Source: Polytrichum commune (lineage: Eukaryota > Streptophyta > Polytrichopsida > Polytrichales > Polytrichaceae). Taken from it: a DNA stretch of 64,000 bases. Numbering within the stretch: the first letter of the stretch is position 1; the number at the start of each line of letters is the position of its first letter. The translations under genes and the position numbers were made by a program. Shown here one piece after another: positions 11,078-21,785 of this stretch. Where the stretch lies: contig OX485803.1 of the NCBI GenBank assembly GCA_950295325.1, positions 61,769,554 through 61,833,553 on the forward strand. Direction: 5' to 3'. The notes below the pieces were generated by a model. It ran no database searches. It saw only the letters and a program-made list of their open reading frames with translations, and was not told the DNA's origin.

Positions 11078-11300
11078 AGGGGAGGTTACAATATCTGGGG
11101 AGATTTTTGGGCATAATCGGTTGAGATCCTAGTGTTCCCAAGTCCAACCGGTTACATGTTGACATCTTTCACATTTATTTTATTTTATTGATTTGAGGTA
11201 TAAATTCCTCTAAATCGATTCTTAATTTTCCCGTAACCTTCAAGCTCAATCAGTTATTTCTCAAACCCAACCGGTTCATCTGTAACTAGGAGGTTGTTTC
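11078..11300 (-). repeat. Repeat E, copy 2 (AACCGGTT cluster)
   Basis: This is the reverse complement of the repeat at 33124-33385. Shared blocks include GATTTTTGGGCATAA, GATCCTAGTGTT and TCCAACCGGTTACATGT. Two intact AACCGGTT palindromes remain, and two further ones have mutated (AATCGGTT, AATCAGTT). There is no ORF. Confidence 0.75.
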
Positions 11301-11329
11301 AGCATGTTCATTGGGAGGTTACTATCTTA

Positions 11330-11845
11330 GGGCCACTTCACACACAAGCCAAGAGCCATGACCATGAAATTGTGAGAGCCCAAAAGAAATTGGTTAAAGG
11401 CCGTCCCAACACACCTCCAAAATCATGTAGTGTGGTCACATACCCTCAAGTGTAGTGTGAGGTCATATGTGACCGGGCCCTCAACCAAATGCTATTTCAA
11501 TGAATGTCTATTCACGCAAGTCCTCACGCATGATAAAACAGTATAAACCAACAGTTGCGAGCGTTCGGGGTGCCATGGTCTCCCAACGGTTTTGTGTTAG
11601 GCCTACCTCCAAGAGACGGTTTTCGAAGATAGTCCAAGTGACCATGAAACATGATCCATTCGATGCCATGTAGGAAATCCATCCATGTAGACTTCTACAT
11701 CCATCTTGCATTCACATACATACTCCGTTGGTCCCTCAAGCATACCTAGTGAGAAGCGAACTTGGACCGGCTCCGCCTTTTCCATCAATGAGAGTGCTTG
11801 AAGCGTAAGGGTCGCGGGCTCTCAGCGTCGTGTGTGAAGCCACCC
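11330..11845 (-). mobile_element. MITE-A copy 2
   Basis: Full-length 516-bp copy in reverse orientation, flanked by TTA at 11327-11329 and 11846-11848. The TIRs start GGGCCACTTCACACAC on the left, and the right end reads GTGTGTGAAGCCACCC. Confidence 0.85.
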
Positions 11846-11848
11846 TTA

Positions 11849-12087
11849 GTGAGTTAATTAATTGCCTTGAAGGCAACATTAGGAAGGAGTGGTATTTTAA
11901 TGACCTGGTGGGATAGACCGTATGATCTCCCTGTACATACGAATGTACCGTATACGGTCCCTCAATGGGGCTTGGACATACGGTACGTATGTACGTATGT
12001 ACGTATCTCATACGTACCTGCTGGCCAACGCTTGCTAACCGTATAGGAAGAAGCTGGGCAGTGGGCACAGCAGACACCACTACTAAC
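11849..12087. repeat. Short ACGTATGT/GTACGTAT palindromic repeats
   Basis: Between about 11935 and 12020 there are clustered CGTATACGG, ACGTATGT and CATACGTAC words that are mutually self-complementary and could fold. The ORF of 114 codons on the minus strand here has no recognisable domain. Confidence 0.5.
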
Positions 12088-12090
12088 TTA

Positions 12091-12670
12091 GGGCCACGTC
12101 ACACACAAGACTGAAGGCCCGTGACCCTTGCAATCTAAGAGCTCTCATTGGTCGAAAGGGCGGAGACCGTCCAAGTTCACTTCACACACGAAGGTGAAGG
12201 CCTAAAGGCCCGAAGAAGACCTCGTGGATGAAAAGTCTACATGGAGTCCTACATGGCGGACTATGGATAAGGTTTCATGGTTTCCCAAGAGGTGGGCCTA
12301 ACGCAAATTCCGGGAGACCGTTACTTTTTTTAATATTTCTTCTAGCAGAACATATTTCAGGATATTTTGCAAGGCAGATTCCAAAACAATTTCTATGACA
12401 GATTCGAGGACAGACAAACACCACCAAGTAATTTTCTTAAATTGATCATGTTTGAGACATGTTATATTAAACCAAATCATCCCTTCTTTCTCTGCCAATA
12501 AAAATATGCAATGGTCTCAGAACATGGTCCATTGTCACTTCACACTATGCTTGAGGGCCTGTGACTACATAAAACGGCTTTCCCAACACCCATGGTACAA
12601 CCTTTGGATGAGAGTCAAGGGTCCTCACCATTACAAGGTCACGGCCCTTGGCTCATGTGTGAAGTGGCCC
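12091..12670 (+). mobile_element. MITE-A copy 4, with a replaced or inserted centre
   Basis: Both ends are MITE-A, with TTA at 12088-12090 and 12671-12673. Only about 230 bp on the left and 145 bp on the right match the family. The middle (about 12323-12523) is unrelated AT-rich sequence, giving a 580-bp element. Confidence 0.75.
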
Positions 12671-12673
12671 TTA

Positions 12674-14700
12674 ACTGACCCCTTCAGAACTCCCAAATGT
12701 TGCTCTTCTATAAGGATCGTGAACCGTGACATATAACGGATTCTAACATATAGGTACATGTCCAAGTCCGAAATGTCCATATCCAAAAGAATATCGTTTC
12801 GTGTCATTGATGTGTCCAACTTCAACAAAGCAAGAGATGTCTTATCTTGATTAATGAACAAGGAGAACATGTCAGAGTGACCATGAAGTTTGAGGTCCCC
12901 AAAAGACTTATTTTAAGGCCAACATTATTCATTGACATGGTCCAACGGGTTTTGCGGTGGGAGAGGCAAAAAAGGTGCTCTGGTAGAAAAAAGGCAAGGG
13001 CCCATGCCAAAGAAATATTTTTATAATATTTTTTTTTGAAGGAAATTTTTATGAGGAAGAGAAGATGAAGAGAATGGTCGAACTTGAATTACTTTTTTCA
13101 AAGCTGCCCTTTTTGGACATATATTAAAAAAAATCAGCACGTTCATTTTTTGGTGCATGGTCATTCCTCTTGGTCCACATACGGTTTCCACCTAGTGAGG
13201 GGCCCAAGGACTTTGTAAATTGATTTTTCAAGAAATCGGACCATGGAGAAAAGCCACCTTCCATGGTCCGACTTCATGGTGCGTGGTGTAAACCGGCCCT
13301 ACGAAAGGGTAGTAGCATGTGTTGAGCGGCAACTTCTTTTGTGCAAAGCCTAAAGAAAGGTTTACCCTCTCTCATATTCCCTCACTCCTTTCATAGTGGG
13401 TAAGGCACTTAATTTTGGAATGGAACGGGGCCCCTTCAACAAGATAAAGTTATGCCTCATTTAGATATAAGTGTGCTCATGTAAGTATTATTTTTCTGTC
13501 AAACCTCTACATTGATAAAACCTGGAAATTTTTTTTAAAAAAAAATCGTAATAGGTGCACTCACTTGAATTCTCAATCCCATTTGTTTGTAGTTCAAAAA
13601 CATTCTTACATTTCAAATTAATGATAGACTTATTTACTAACGTACTACTCATTCACGTTGCAAAAAAAATGCCTTGAAGTAGAATGTAGGTCAAAGATTA
13701 TATTTTGGAAGATCATTTGACACCACCACAACTCCAAGCTTCAAACACGCTAACATAGTCTAATGAGACAGGTTTAAAACGAACTAACCACACTTGCAGG
13801 GCAAAAGGGGGTCATCACATGCGAGCATACCACTCATCCATCCAGCATAAAAACATGACGCCCTATAGGTTTGTGGCTCCTTCAATTCATCTCAAATGGC
13901 TTCGACTGAACTAATTTGAGGTCTTTGAACCTAATTTCGGTGTCAAATGAACCCAGAAAAAACAATGTACGAACCGCAAACCATTTCAAGGCTTCTACGT
14001 ACGGTACGCTCGCTCACACACAATAATCGCCTCTCATCTCGTCCATGTCGAGACCGACAAGATAGATTTTGCAAGAAAGTGACACCACATTAAGGTAACA
14101 CCGACTTCAAAAGACTTCAAATGCTTTCGACACGGACCTTATTGTGAACCGGAATTAGGGTTGTTGACCGCATATATAGGGATTGCTTGGTTTCAAAGCT
14201 CCTAAGAATACAAGCCCGCCCACTTTTTAGGTGTATCATACACGGCCGTGATGAGAGGGAAGGGCGCTGGTAAAGAAGGGAGGGTTAAGTGCATGGATGG
14301 TATTCATCAGCCTGTGAGGGTTGAGCAGAGGAGTAGGTAGTAGCCACGTACTTACTCCGACACAAATGGTTTAATCCCGTTTTTGTGATAAATTTAATCT
14401 TGCGTCGGTCATGATAGGGAGCTCAAGGACGCAAAGTACTCAACTTACTCGCCATCATTATCTGAAGCCTTCATTGGTTGGCCCTAATCACGATAAGCTC
14501 ATGCAAATTCCCACTGCCGAGGTCAGACACGTGTGAAGAGCTGGAGGAGCTAAGTTAAGTGGCCATGGGCATCCCGGAATGATGCCTGCATGCTTTGCGT
14601 TTCGTTTCGTTCCGTTCATAATGTTGCTGCGTATTATTAACTCGATCCTATGCATTTCGCTGCGCGGATGGGTGGATGTGCGTGCTTCAAGATTTTGCGG
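12674..14700. other. No recognisable gene
   Basis: Intergenic sequence whose GC content rises slightly after 13.8 kb. The short ORFs at 12822-13010 and 12631-12870 (minus) show no domain. I see no repeat shared with the rest of the window. Confidence 0.45.
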
Positions 14701-14703
14701 TGC

Positions 14704-15190
14704 GAATTCTGGTGCCGTCTCCTCCTCTGCGATTCGACGGAATTGATGATATTTGGTGCGAATTCGGGTGCCATCTCCTCCTCATCAATCGACCTAATTG
14801 ATGGTATTTGGTTCAAATTCTGGTGCCGTCTCCTCCTCGTCAAATGAACTATTTGATTGAATTTGGTTCAGATTCGGGTGCCATCTCCTCCTCATCAATC
14901 GATCTAGTTGATGGTATTTGGTCCTTTTTCTGGTCCCGTCTCTTCCTGGTCAAAAGAACTATTTGATTGAATTTGGTTCAGATTCGGGTGCCATCTCCTC
15001 CTCGTCAGTTGACCCAATTGTTGTTATTTTAGTTTCAATTCTGGTGCCATCTCCTCCTCGCCAATTGACCTAATTGATGATATTTGGTTTCAATTCTGGT
15101 GCCATCTCCTCCTCGCCAATCGACCTAATTGATGATATTTGGTTTCAATTCTGGTGCCACCTCGTCCTTGTCAATTGACCTGATTGATGT
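14704..15190. repeat. Minisatellite, about 56-bp unit x 9
   Basis: The word GGTGCC(A/G)TCTCCTCCTC, followed by a TCAATTGACC-like and a GATGATATTTGG-like block, recurs at about 14710, 14767, 14822, 14877, 14932, 14987, 15043, 15099 and 15154. Spacing is 55-57 bp. Copies diverge by several bases each. ORFs on both strands here are repeat by-products. Confidence 0.9.
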
Positions 15191-15399
15191 AAATTGAATC
15201 TACTGCTGTGTGCTTAAGTGAGTCTGTGTCTGTGAGTGTATGTGAACTGTGTAAGTTTATTGAGTTTTCCTAGTGTGCCCCGGATCATCAGATGCACTGA
15301 TTAGGAGAAACGATGTCAGGGAGAAGTTCGGCACCTAATCTGTCAATGGAGCTGTGAAGATGAATCCGGTGAATTTTTTTGTGTGAAAGGGTGAGGGGT

Positions 15400-16620
15400 G
15401 GTGAGGTCATTCAAGAACTGGCATGCATACCGCATGAATTTACCAAGAATGTGAATGCGAATCTATTTGCTGGCAATGAAGCGTTTGTGACTTGATGCCA
15501 TTGTACAGAGTGCAGCATGCTTGATTTGGCTGCTATATAATGTGCAGCACACGGTCGCTATCCATCTTTGCTGAACTGCTCCAACACATCAATAGTTATT
15601 TAGCTCCTTGACATCATCGCAAGAGATCACCAGAGTGTACATAGAATGCAGGGTGCAAACTCATCGTGGACTGCAGATCAATTGCAGACTTGATTGGCAA
15701 GATGCAGAGTGAAGTTCCCTTTCTTGTACAAACTTAGGGGTTTTAAGGGCTTAGAGTTTTAGCAGAACTAATTGTTGTAAGTTCACTAGCTATGAAGTCC
15801 AATTTGTCAATGCCATTCTACAGAGTGCAGCATACTTCTTGATCATCACTAGAGATCACTGCAGAATACAATGGAGAGTGCGGAATTCAAGCAATTTTGT
15901 TTAACAACATGCAGAGTGCATTTCTCTTTCTTGTAGCTTTTTGGGGATGGGATAAGAAGCTCAAGCAGTAACTTGGGATTTTAAAGCTTCAGGTTTAGGG
16001 TTTTAGCAAACCTTGTAAGCTCGCAGGCAATGACATGAAGAATCAAACTGTCAATGTGAAATAATACGCTGGCAATGAAGTGCTTGTGAAGGCCATTGTA
16101 CAGAGATGCAGCATACTTGCAGGATAGAATTCAGTGTGGAACAGGTGGACTGCAGAGTTGATGCAGGTTTGATTGACAAGATGCAGAGTGCAGTTCTCTT
16201 TCTTGTAGCTCTTGGGGAAAGTATTAGAACCTTAAGCAATAACTTGAAATTTGTGGGGTTTAGGGTTTTAGCGGACCTTGTAAGTTCGCTGCCAATGACG
16301 TGTTTGTGGATGCCATTCTACAGAGTGCAGCATACTTGACGATGCGGTCACTATTGCGCACATCACCGTCTATCTGAACTGTGGAACTGCAGAAGCACAT
16401 CATCATACAGCTCCATGACATCATAAAAGATCACCATAGAACAAAATGCAAGTAGAACTGAAAGAATTGATGCTGATTTGATTGGCAAGATGCAGGGTGC
16501 AGTTCTCTTTCTTATAGCTCTTGGGGTAAGTCTTAAGAGCTTAAGCCGTAAACTTGGGATTTAAGGTTTAGGGTCCCAGCAGAGCTTGTAGAGCAATTTT
16601 CATTCATTTATTTTTGACCT
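15400..16620. repeat. Diverged tandem array, about 220-310-bp unit, about 4 copies
   Basis: Each unit begins with TGCCATT(G/C)TACAGAG near 15498, 15808, 16092 and 16311. It continues with AGATGCAGAGTGCA-like, TTCTCTTTCTTGTAGCTC-like and GGGTTTTAGC-like blocks. The array lies just downstream of the BZR-type gene and may overlap its far 3' end. It is non-coding. Confidence 0.8.
16607..16612 (-). terminator. Candidate poly(A) signal of the BZR-type gene
   Basis: AATAAA on the minus strand about 690 bases beyond the stop codon. It is the first such hexamer I see downstream of the gene. Plant signals are loose, so this is only a candidate. Confidence 0.3.
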
Positions 16621-16805
16621 TTGCAGGACACTTCAGGAGTTTTGTGTGCGCAACATCTTGAGTTCAATCGGAAATACACAGAAGATGAATAGACAGACAT
16701 TGAAGACACAGAGGACAAAGCTGGTTGGCGCTTTTTCCAGAACTTTAATCTCAAGAGGTCAAAAATCGTAGCAACACCCACTCGATCGCCACGCTGAGTG
16801 GAATT

Positions 16806-16836
16806 TTTCCTTTCCTTTCCTTTCCTTTCCTTTCCA
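16806..16836. repeat. (TTTCC)n microsatellite
   Basis: Five to six tandem TTTCC units in the presumed 3' UTR of the minus-strand BZR-type gene. Confidence 0.9.
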
Positions 16837-17298
16837 ATCCCACCATCCTCTGGCCTATCCCAAAATCTAATGTGCAGTGCACTGAGGTCATTCATTCAGG
16901 TCGAGGGAGAGGAGAAACGCTAGATGGCGGTAAGGCTGGCTGGCTGGCGGTGGTGGCGATCATCATCACGATGCCGTGCATATCCGTGTCGAGACGCATC
17001 ATCTCGACCTGCATTTCCAGAGAGGATCTCGCGGCTCCCCGTGTTTACAAAACCTCTCGGGAATAATTTGTGCAACTCTCCTTTCTCCATCGTTTGTGGA
17101 GACCAACAATTGTCGAGCTCCACAATACTGCTTCTTATTGCGCATTTCCCTGAGCCCTGAACCTTTTCTTCTTGTTTCGTTTCGCATTTCGCATTTCGCA
17201 GATCCTGCTACAGGTTGCACATGAGATGCAGTCACAAAAATTCGGGGGCCGCGATGGCGTGCAAATTTGTGAATTGAAGGACCAAGCCAGGGTCTACT

Positions 17299-17460
17299 TC
17301 AAAGCTCACCAAGCCCTCCGCCATGCCCCGCCCGGGGCGATCCCATCGGAGTGTTTTCATTGGAGGCACGCTGCTCTTGGAGAAACGGGTGCCCTGCGGA
17401 CAACATCATCAGCGATGGTAGGGGGCTGGGCATCCCCTGCGTTCCAAACCGATTGAAGAT

Positions 17461-17493
<33 letters not shown>

Positions 17494-18799
17494 TTGATGG
17501 TGCACATCAAAGAGGAGGCTGTTCATGTTGGCCATGGAGGTGAGGGAGGTCGGGGCACCGTAGCTTCGAGTTGCGTCCAATTGCGGACGGGCAAAGTGTT
17601 GGTGATGAGGATGAAGCCCCTGCTGATGCAGGCCGAAGTCCCGCGCGTCGAGTGTGTCCGCGCTGAAGTAACCCCCGGCGAGAGCGTCGGCCGAGTCCCG
17701 CTCTCTCAAATCCAGCACGCCCGAACCAAACCCTAGGCTGTGCACAAAAGGGTTTCCGGAGAGACGAACGCTTGGTGCGCCCTCGCTCGAGGCGGGGGAC
17801 GCGAACGGCGACGTCGAGAAGTTGCCCGAGCTCGGATGCATGAGCGTCATGGAGGAGCTGTTCGAATGCTGACCCCCGCCCGCGCCCATGTGCCGCGGCG
17901 ACGCCGTCGTGGAGCAGTTGCCGTCCCGCAGCTCCCCGGCCTCCGCCATTAACCCCGCCAATGTGCAATTGAACCCCGCCGTAGCTTGCTGCAAGGGTTG
18001 CTGTGTCGGGAGCAGCGTCAGCCTGCTCCCGGATGCTGCTTGCTGCCGCAACGAATGCTGCAAACTGCTTGACGGTGTCTGCAATCCCTGCAATTCCGCC
18101 ACACCAACAAATTGCGGCCATGTCAACATATTTTGGCTATGTCAACAAACTGTGGCAAGGCATTGTGGTTATATCAACAGATTCAAGCTGCGGCTAAGTC
18201 AAAACAGATTGTGGTTGTGGCTATGTCAGCAAATGGAAGCAACAGATAGTGGCTACGTCAACAGAATACGGTTATGGCTATCTCAACAAATTGTAGCAAC
18301 AACTTGTGGCGGTTCCTATGTCAAAAAATTGTGGCAAGACATTGTGGTTATGTCAACAGATTCAGGCTGTGGCTATGTCAACAAAGCAACAACTTGTGGC
18401 TATCTCAACAAAATGTGTCTATGTCAACAGAATGTGGCTGTGGCTAAAGTCAGATTGTGGCTTCTGCTGAAACTCCATTGCGGAAGGTGCATCGAACTTT
18501 TTTGAAGACAGACTCGGCGAGCGGGCTGAGATTGATTGGTTGTTTACCTGGGATCGGTACGTGGTGCCGTCGGCTTCGACGGTCCAGCCAGCTTCGGCGG
18601 CGAGCGCTTTGAGCACGTCGTTGATATCAGCGCGAGGCGGCAAGTTGTACCCGCCGTACTTGCGCAAGCCGGCGAAAATTTTGGTGGTAATCGCTCGCCG
18701 CTGCCGCTCCCGAAGCTTCGTCTTCTCCTTCTCGCTCGCGCTCAGCTTCGCCATGCTGCTGGACTCCGACACCTCTTCCTTACCTTCCCCTTCCTGCAT
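17299..18799 (-). CDS. BZR1/BES1-family transcription factor, two exons
   Basis: Exon 1 (18799-18548) encodes 84 residues. An in-frame TGA lies two codons before the ATG, which fixes the furthest upstream Met in this exon; a second Met at residue 16 is possible. Residues about 22-84 are a BZR DNA-binding domain: a basic helix [11 protein letters not shown], then [24 protein letters not shown] and [14 protein letters not shown]. Exon 1 ends CAG|GTAAAC, the usual intron position just after GTTYR. I place the acceptor at TTGCAG, with exon 2 starting at 18087 (18078 is an in-frame alternative), giving about 346 residues, normal for the family. Exon 2 is Ser/Pro-rich with GSK3-style S/T-x3-S/T clusters ([11 protein letters not shown]), a His-rich stretch and 12 glutamines (282-293). 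The family binds E-box/BRRE promoters in the nucleus in brassinosteroid signalling. Here the domain reads closer to that of the BAM7/BAM8 beta-amylase-like proteins, yet no amylase domain follows, and no LxLxL EAR motif is seen. A GTGAGC just before the stop could be a donor to an unseen exon. Confidence 0.88.
17461..17496 (-). repeat. CAG/CAA triplet run encoding polyglutamine
   Basis: Twelve consecutive Gln codons mixing CAA and CAG inside exon 2 of the BZR-type gene. The mixture of codons suggests a fairly stable tract. The two-strand CTG/TTG reading gives a spurious poly-Leu ORF on the plus strand. Confidence 0.95.
18100..18475. repeat. Minisatellite filling the BZR gene intron
   Basis: Irregular tandem copies of a unit near ATGTCAACA(A/G)A(T)TGTGGCT, about 18-24 bp, run through nearly all of the intron of about 460 bp. 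Plus-strand ORFs over it (17888-18505) are repeat artefacts. Confidence 0.85.
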
Positions 18800-19080
18800 C
18801 AGTCACCCACCCTGTCTGCACACACACATCCCAAGCACATCTCACTCATCAACAAAACCACCTCCACACATAATAATCATCACCTTCGCAACTCCTACTA
18901 CACAATCCCCCAAAGCTATTCGTGTACCCGCCAAATTGTTGCGGCGACATGGCCACATCTACAATTTCATGGATTATCCACACCCTCACAGATTGTGTTC
19001 AGGTACATTCTTCACCGCGCCATGAAGTATATTACACACAAACTCTGTCCACCATTCCATTCTATTCCGCCTTTACTGAC
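18800..19080 (-). other. Upstream/5' UTR region of the BZR-type gene
   Basis: Directly upstream of the ATG on the minus strand, with GT-rich and purine-rich stretches on the sense strand. The transcription start cannot be placed. Plus-strand ORFs of 161 and 185 codons lie antisense here, show no domain and are probably incidental. Confidence 0.4.
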
Positions 19081-19082
19081 GA

Positions 19083-19460
19083 TGCTTCCTTGATTCAGCA
19101 TTGCAGAAGGAACTCACAAACACAGCTCCAGGGCGACGTTGCAACCAAACCTTCAACTACACCACCACTCTTGTGATGATGTTTATATACCTCGAAGGGC
19201 TTTGAAATGCAGTCTTAATTCATCATTGCAGAAGGAACTCACAACAGAGCTCCATTACGACAACACTTCAACGCAACCACCACTCTTGTAGTTATGTTTG
19301 TATGCCTCGAAGAGCTCTTGAAATGCTTCCTTATTTCAGCATTGCAAAAGAAACTCACGACACAGCTCCACTACAACCGCACTTCCGACTAATCCCTCAA
19401 CTAAACCATCAATCTCGTGAGATGATGGTTGTATACCTCGAAAGAGCTATTGAAGCTCGT
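19083..19460. repeat. Tandem repeat, about 119-bp unit x 3
   Basis: Units begin near 19083, 19202 and 19320, with shared blocks (CAGCATTGCA(G/A)AAG, AACTCAC, CAGCTCCA, ACCTCGAA). They lie 0.3-0.7 kb upstream of the BZR start codon, so they could overlap its promoter. Confidence 0.75.
19182..19189 (-). promoter_or_regulatory. Possible TATA box of the BZR-type gene
   Basis: TATATAAA on the minus strand about 385 bp upstream of the start codon, inside the first 119-bp repeat unit. The other units carry degraded versions. There is no supporting transcript evidence, so this is a weak candidate. Confidence 0.2.
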
Positions 19461-19780
19461 TCGAGCAAGCATGGAGTGAGTCAGATGGAATGGACCATGG
19501 CCCTTTTTTTCCAACCCACATTATTGGTGCAGGTGACTAGTTTCTGGACTAGAGAAGTAGCTTCCAGGCATTCTGGAAAAAAAAAACACAAAAATATTCC
19601 TCCTTGCGATTGCTACCACACTATTCGTACAAAAACTTCACAAAAAGTCTTGTGATGATGTTCGTCTACCTCGAAGCTCGTTCGAGCAACCATGGCCTTT
19701 TCCACCCACATTGTTGAAGGTGCAGGTGACTAGTTTCGGACCTAAATATTTTGTTGTTTAAAATTAAGAAAGGAAAAAAT
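19456..19780. repeat. Duplicated block AGCTCGTTCGAGCAA..GACTAGTTTC
   Basis: A segment with the palindrome AGCTCGTTCGAGCAA, a CATGG, TTTTCCACCCACATT-like and GGTGCAGGTGACTAGTTTC occurs near 19456-19555 and again near 19674-19740. Spacing is about 218 bp. It is non-coding. Confidence 0.65.
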
Positions 19781-20459
19781 CCCTGCTCGCAATTGGCACC
19801 ATCGCAGCATTGGTACAAAAAACTTCACAAAAGTGGGTTGTAAATGAGTTTCTGAGAGCCGGTGGACTTACAAAGAGAGAGAAGTTTAATGGTGTAGTTT
19901 AGCTGTCATCCTCCCCTTGCATTGCTGGAGATGGAATTATTTTTTCACCGGGCCTTCTTCAAATGAGAGAGTCGTGGTTTTTCTCTCACCTCCCTCGCCC
20001 CCCCTTGCTTCCATCATCATGGCTCTTGTTCATTTTGGCAGCTCCCAAATTGCAGCATTTCGAGTCAATGCCCTCAATTGAGCGAACTCGAAAGCTTGAA
20101 ACTGAGAGACAATGCAAGTGGACAGTACACAAGTACGCAAGTCGTACTGTCTTACTTGCTCCAGGTGGGGGAAAGGAAAGCAAAGAAACTGACAGGAATT
20201 GACTGAAGAAGAGACAGAAGACGAAGACGAAGACGACTGGTACACTACTACTCAACTCCGCTGAAGCCTCCGAATTAGCTCAGCTGCTACCAAATGCCAC
20301 ACCGAGCGACAACATACCCGGACATACGCCTCACCCAAAATTCAAACTTGACCCAAAAGAAAAAGTCCAAAAATTTGGCCTCACCCCTCCTCCCTGCTGC
20401 TGTCGGTGGCTCTCGAAAAGCAACCAAATCAAATAGAAAATAAACTTTGACACGAACTC

Positions 20460-20694
20460 CAAATTCTCCTTCCTCTTCCTCTTCCTCTTCCTCTTCTTCA
20501 CCCCAAAACTCCTTAGCTTCTTCAAAGACAAAAATGCACAGGGAAGTGAACCACCCTCCCTTCCAAAAAAAACGAGAGGAAGCAACCTCCCTTATTCTCC
20601 TACAGAAAATGGAAACTCCCACCTCCGAACTCCTCCGTTCTCAGCTACACCATCAGAAGATTACACACCAAAAACTCAAAACACTCCACCACAC

Positions 20695-20737
<43 letters not shown>

Positions 20738-21240
20738 TCTCGCTCTCTGTGAGCAGCAGACTGAAGTGCAAACTCCCTGCAGCAGCTGGCGGTGAAAGAT
20801 TGGCACCACCCGAACTGGACACCGGAAATGAGACGAGGGAAAAAAGGAGGAAAAAGTGCAGGAGGAGCCTGAAGCCCAACTTGAGCTGCTCACAGAGACC
20901 CAAAATAAGAAAAGGCGAACGAAAGAGAAAGCCCCCCTCGCCTTCCCTTCCCTTCCCTTCCCTTCCCTTTCCTTTCCTCCTCCGACGACACAAAAGACAC
21001 AAGACAGCGGCGGGGAGAGGAGGGAGGGAGGGAGAGGGAGAGGGAGGAAGGTAGGAAATACCAAATACGCCATGCTTGGCAAGTACTCTCCATCCGTCCC
21101 CAGGAGGCTAGGCAAGGCAGCCAGGCCGATGCTGGTCGGCCTAGGTAGTCTAGCCACCCTCTTCTCAGGTGGCCTAGCGATAAGCCCCCCCCCCCTCCCT
21201 CCCTCCCTCTCTCTTCTCTCTCTCATCACCCAACATCTGG
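20460..21240. repeat. Polypurine/polypyrimidine and microsatellite-rich region
   Basis: Contains (TCCTCT)n near 20466-20500, (CT)n then (CA)n at 20697-20738, (CCCTT)n at 20940-20972, (GGGA)n at 21017-21045 and (CTCC)n near 21192-21215. On the BZR sense (minus) strand the first parts are GAGA-rich. Several long ORFs here on both strands are low-complexity products. Confidence 0.8.
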
Positions 21241-21411
21241 GGCAGCTCGCAGCTCCTGAAAAAATTTCCCGGGCAGCCCCCCCCCCCCAAAAAACCACTT
21301 GACGAGAAAACCAACCTCCCAAGGACCGCCTTGTTATTTAGTGAGCGGCGTTGACTCAAATGTCCCTCTCGGGTCACCAACTTTTGACCACGTCTAAATG
21401 CCCATCATAAA

Positions 21412-21436
21412 ACGGAGAGAGAGAGAGAGAGAGAGT
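21412..21436. repeat. (GA)n microsatellite
   Basis: About twelve GA dinucleotides in tandem. Confidence 0.95.
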
Positions 21437-21597
21437 TATGTAACCGTTTCTTTCTATTGTGTAGTGTGGGTCTAATAAATCGCTTTGTTATTTGGAGGCC
21501 GGAGTAAGCTTGGGCTTTGTTGTTGGCTCCCTCTAGGGGATGGTGGCCGACGGAGCCTACTACGGACAATCTCATGTTGCCTTAACTTAAGCGCATG

Positions 21598-21785
21598 CTA
21601 CACTAAACGTGATAGTTAGAGTCATATATATGGTGATTTGAAGTCGCTATGGTGACTTTTTCGGATGTGTTCCATCCATTGGCCGAACTCCTAGCTTCTC
21701 TCGTCAACAACTTGTGATGAAATGTTGTCATGGATGATTGAAATTTGGATGGAGAATGGCTGTAAATCTATAACCCCCCAAAACA
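21598..21785 (-). repeat. Repeat G, copy 1
   Basis: Reverse-complement relative of 25040-25260. Shared blocks: CAACTTGTGATGAAATGTTGTCA with small changes, GGATGATTGA, ATTTGGATGGA and ATCTATAA. Its identity is unknown. Confidence 0.55.

Noticed and set aside
16608-17298. Possible beta-amylase exons downstream of the BZR domain
   Set aside because: No frame on the minus strand here shows any amylase-like sequence, so the gene is not called a BZR-BAM fusion.
17507-18121. 204-codon minus-strand ORF overlapping the BZR exon 2
   Set aside because: It is an alternative frame of a GC-rich exon. The frame joined in phase to the BZR domain gives the family-like Ser/Pro/Gln-rich tail.
17888-18505. 205-codon plus-strand ORF
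   Set aside because: It is antisense to the BZR gene and driven by the intron minisatellite and CTG-rich exon sequence.
20714-21322. 202-codon minus-strand ORF and several overlapping ORFs
   Set aside because: Low-complexity products of CT/GA, CA and CCCTT tracts, with no domain.
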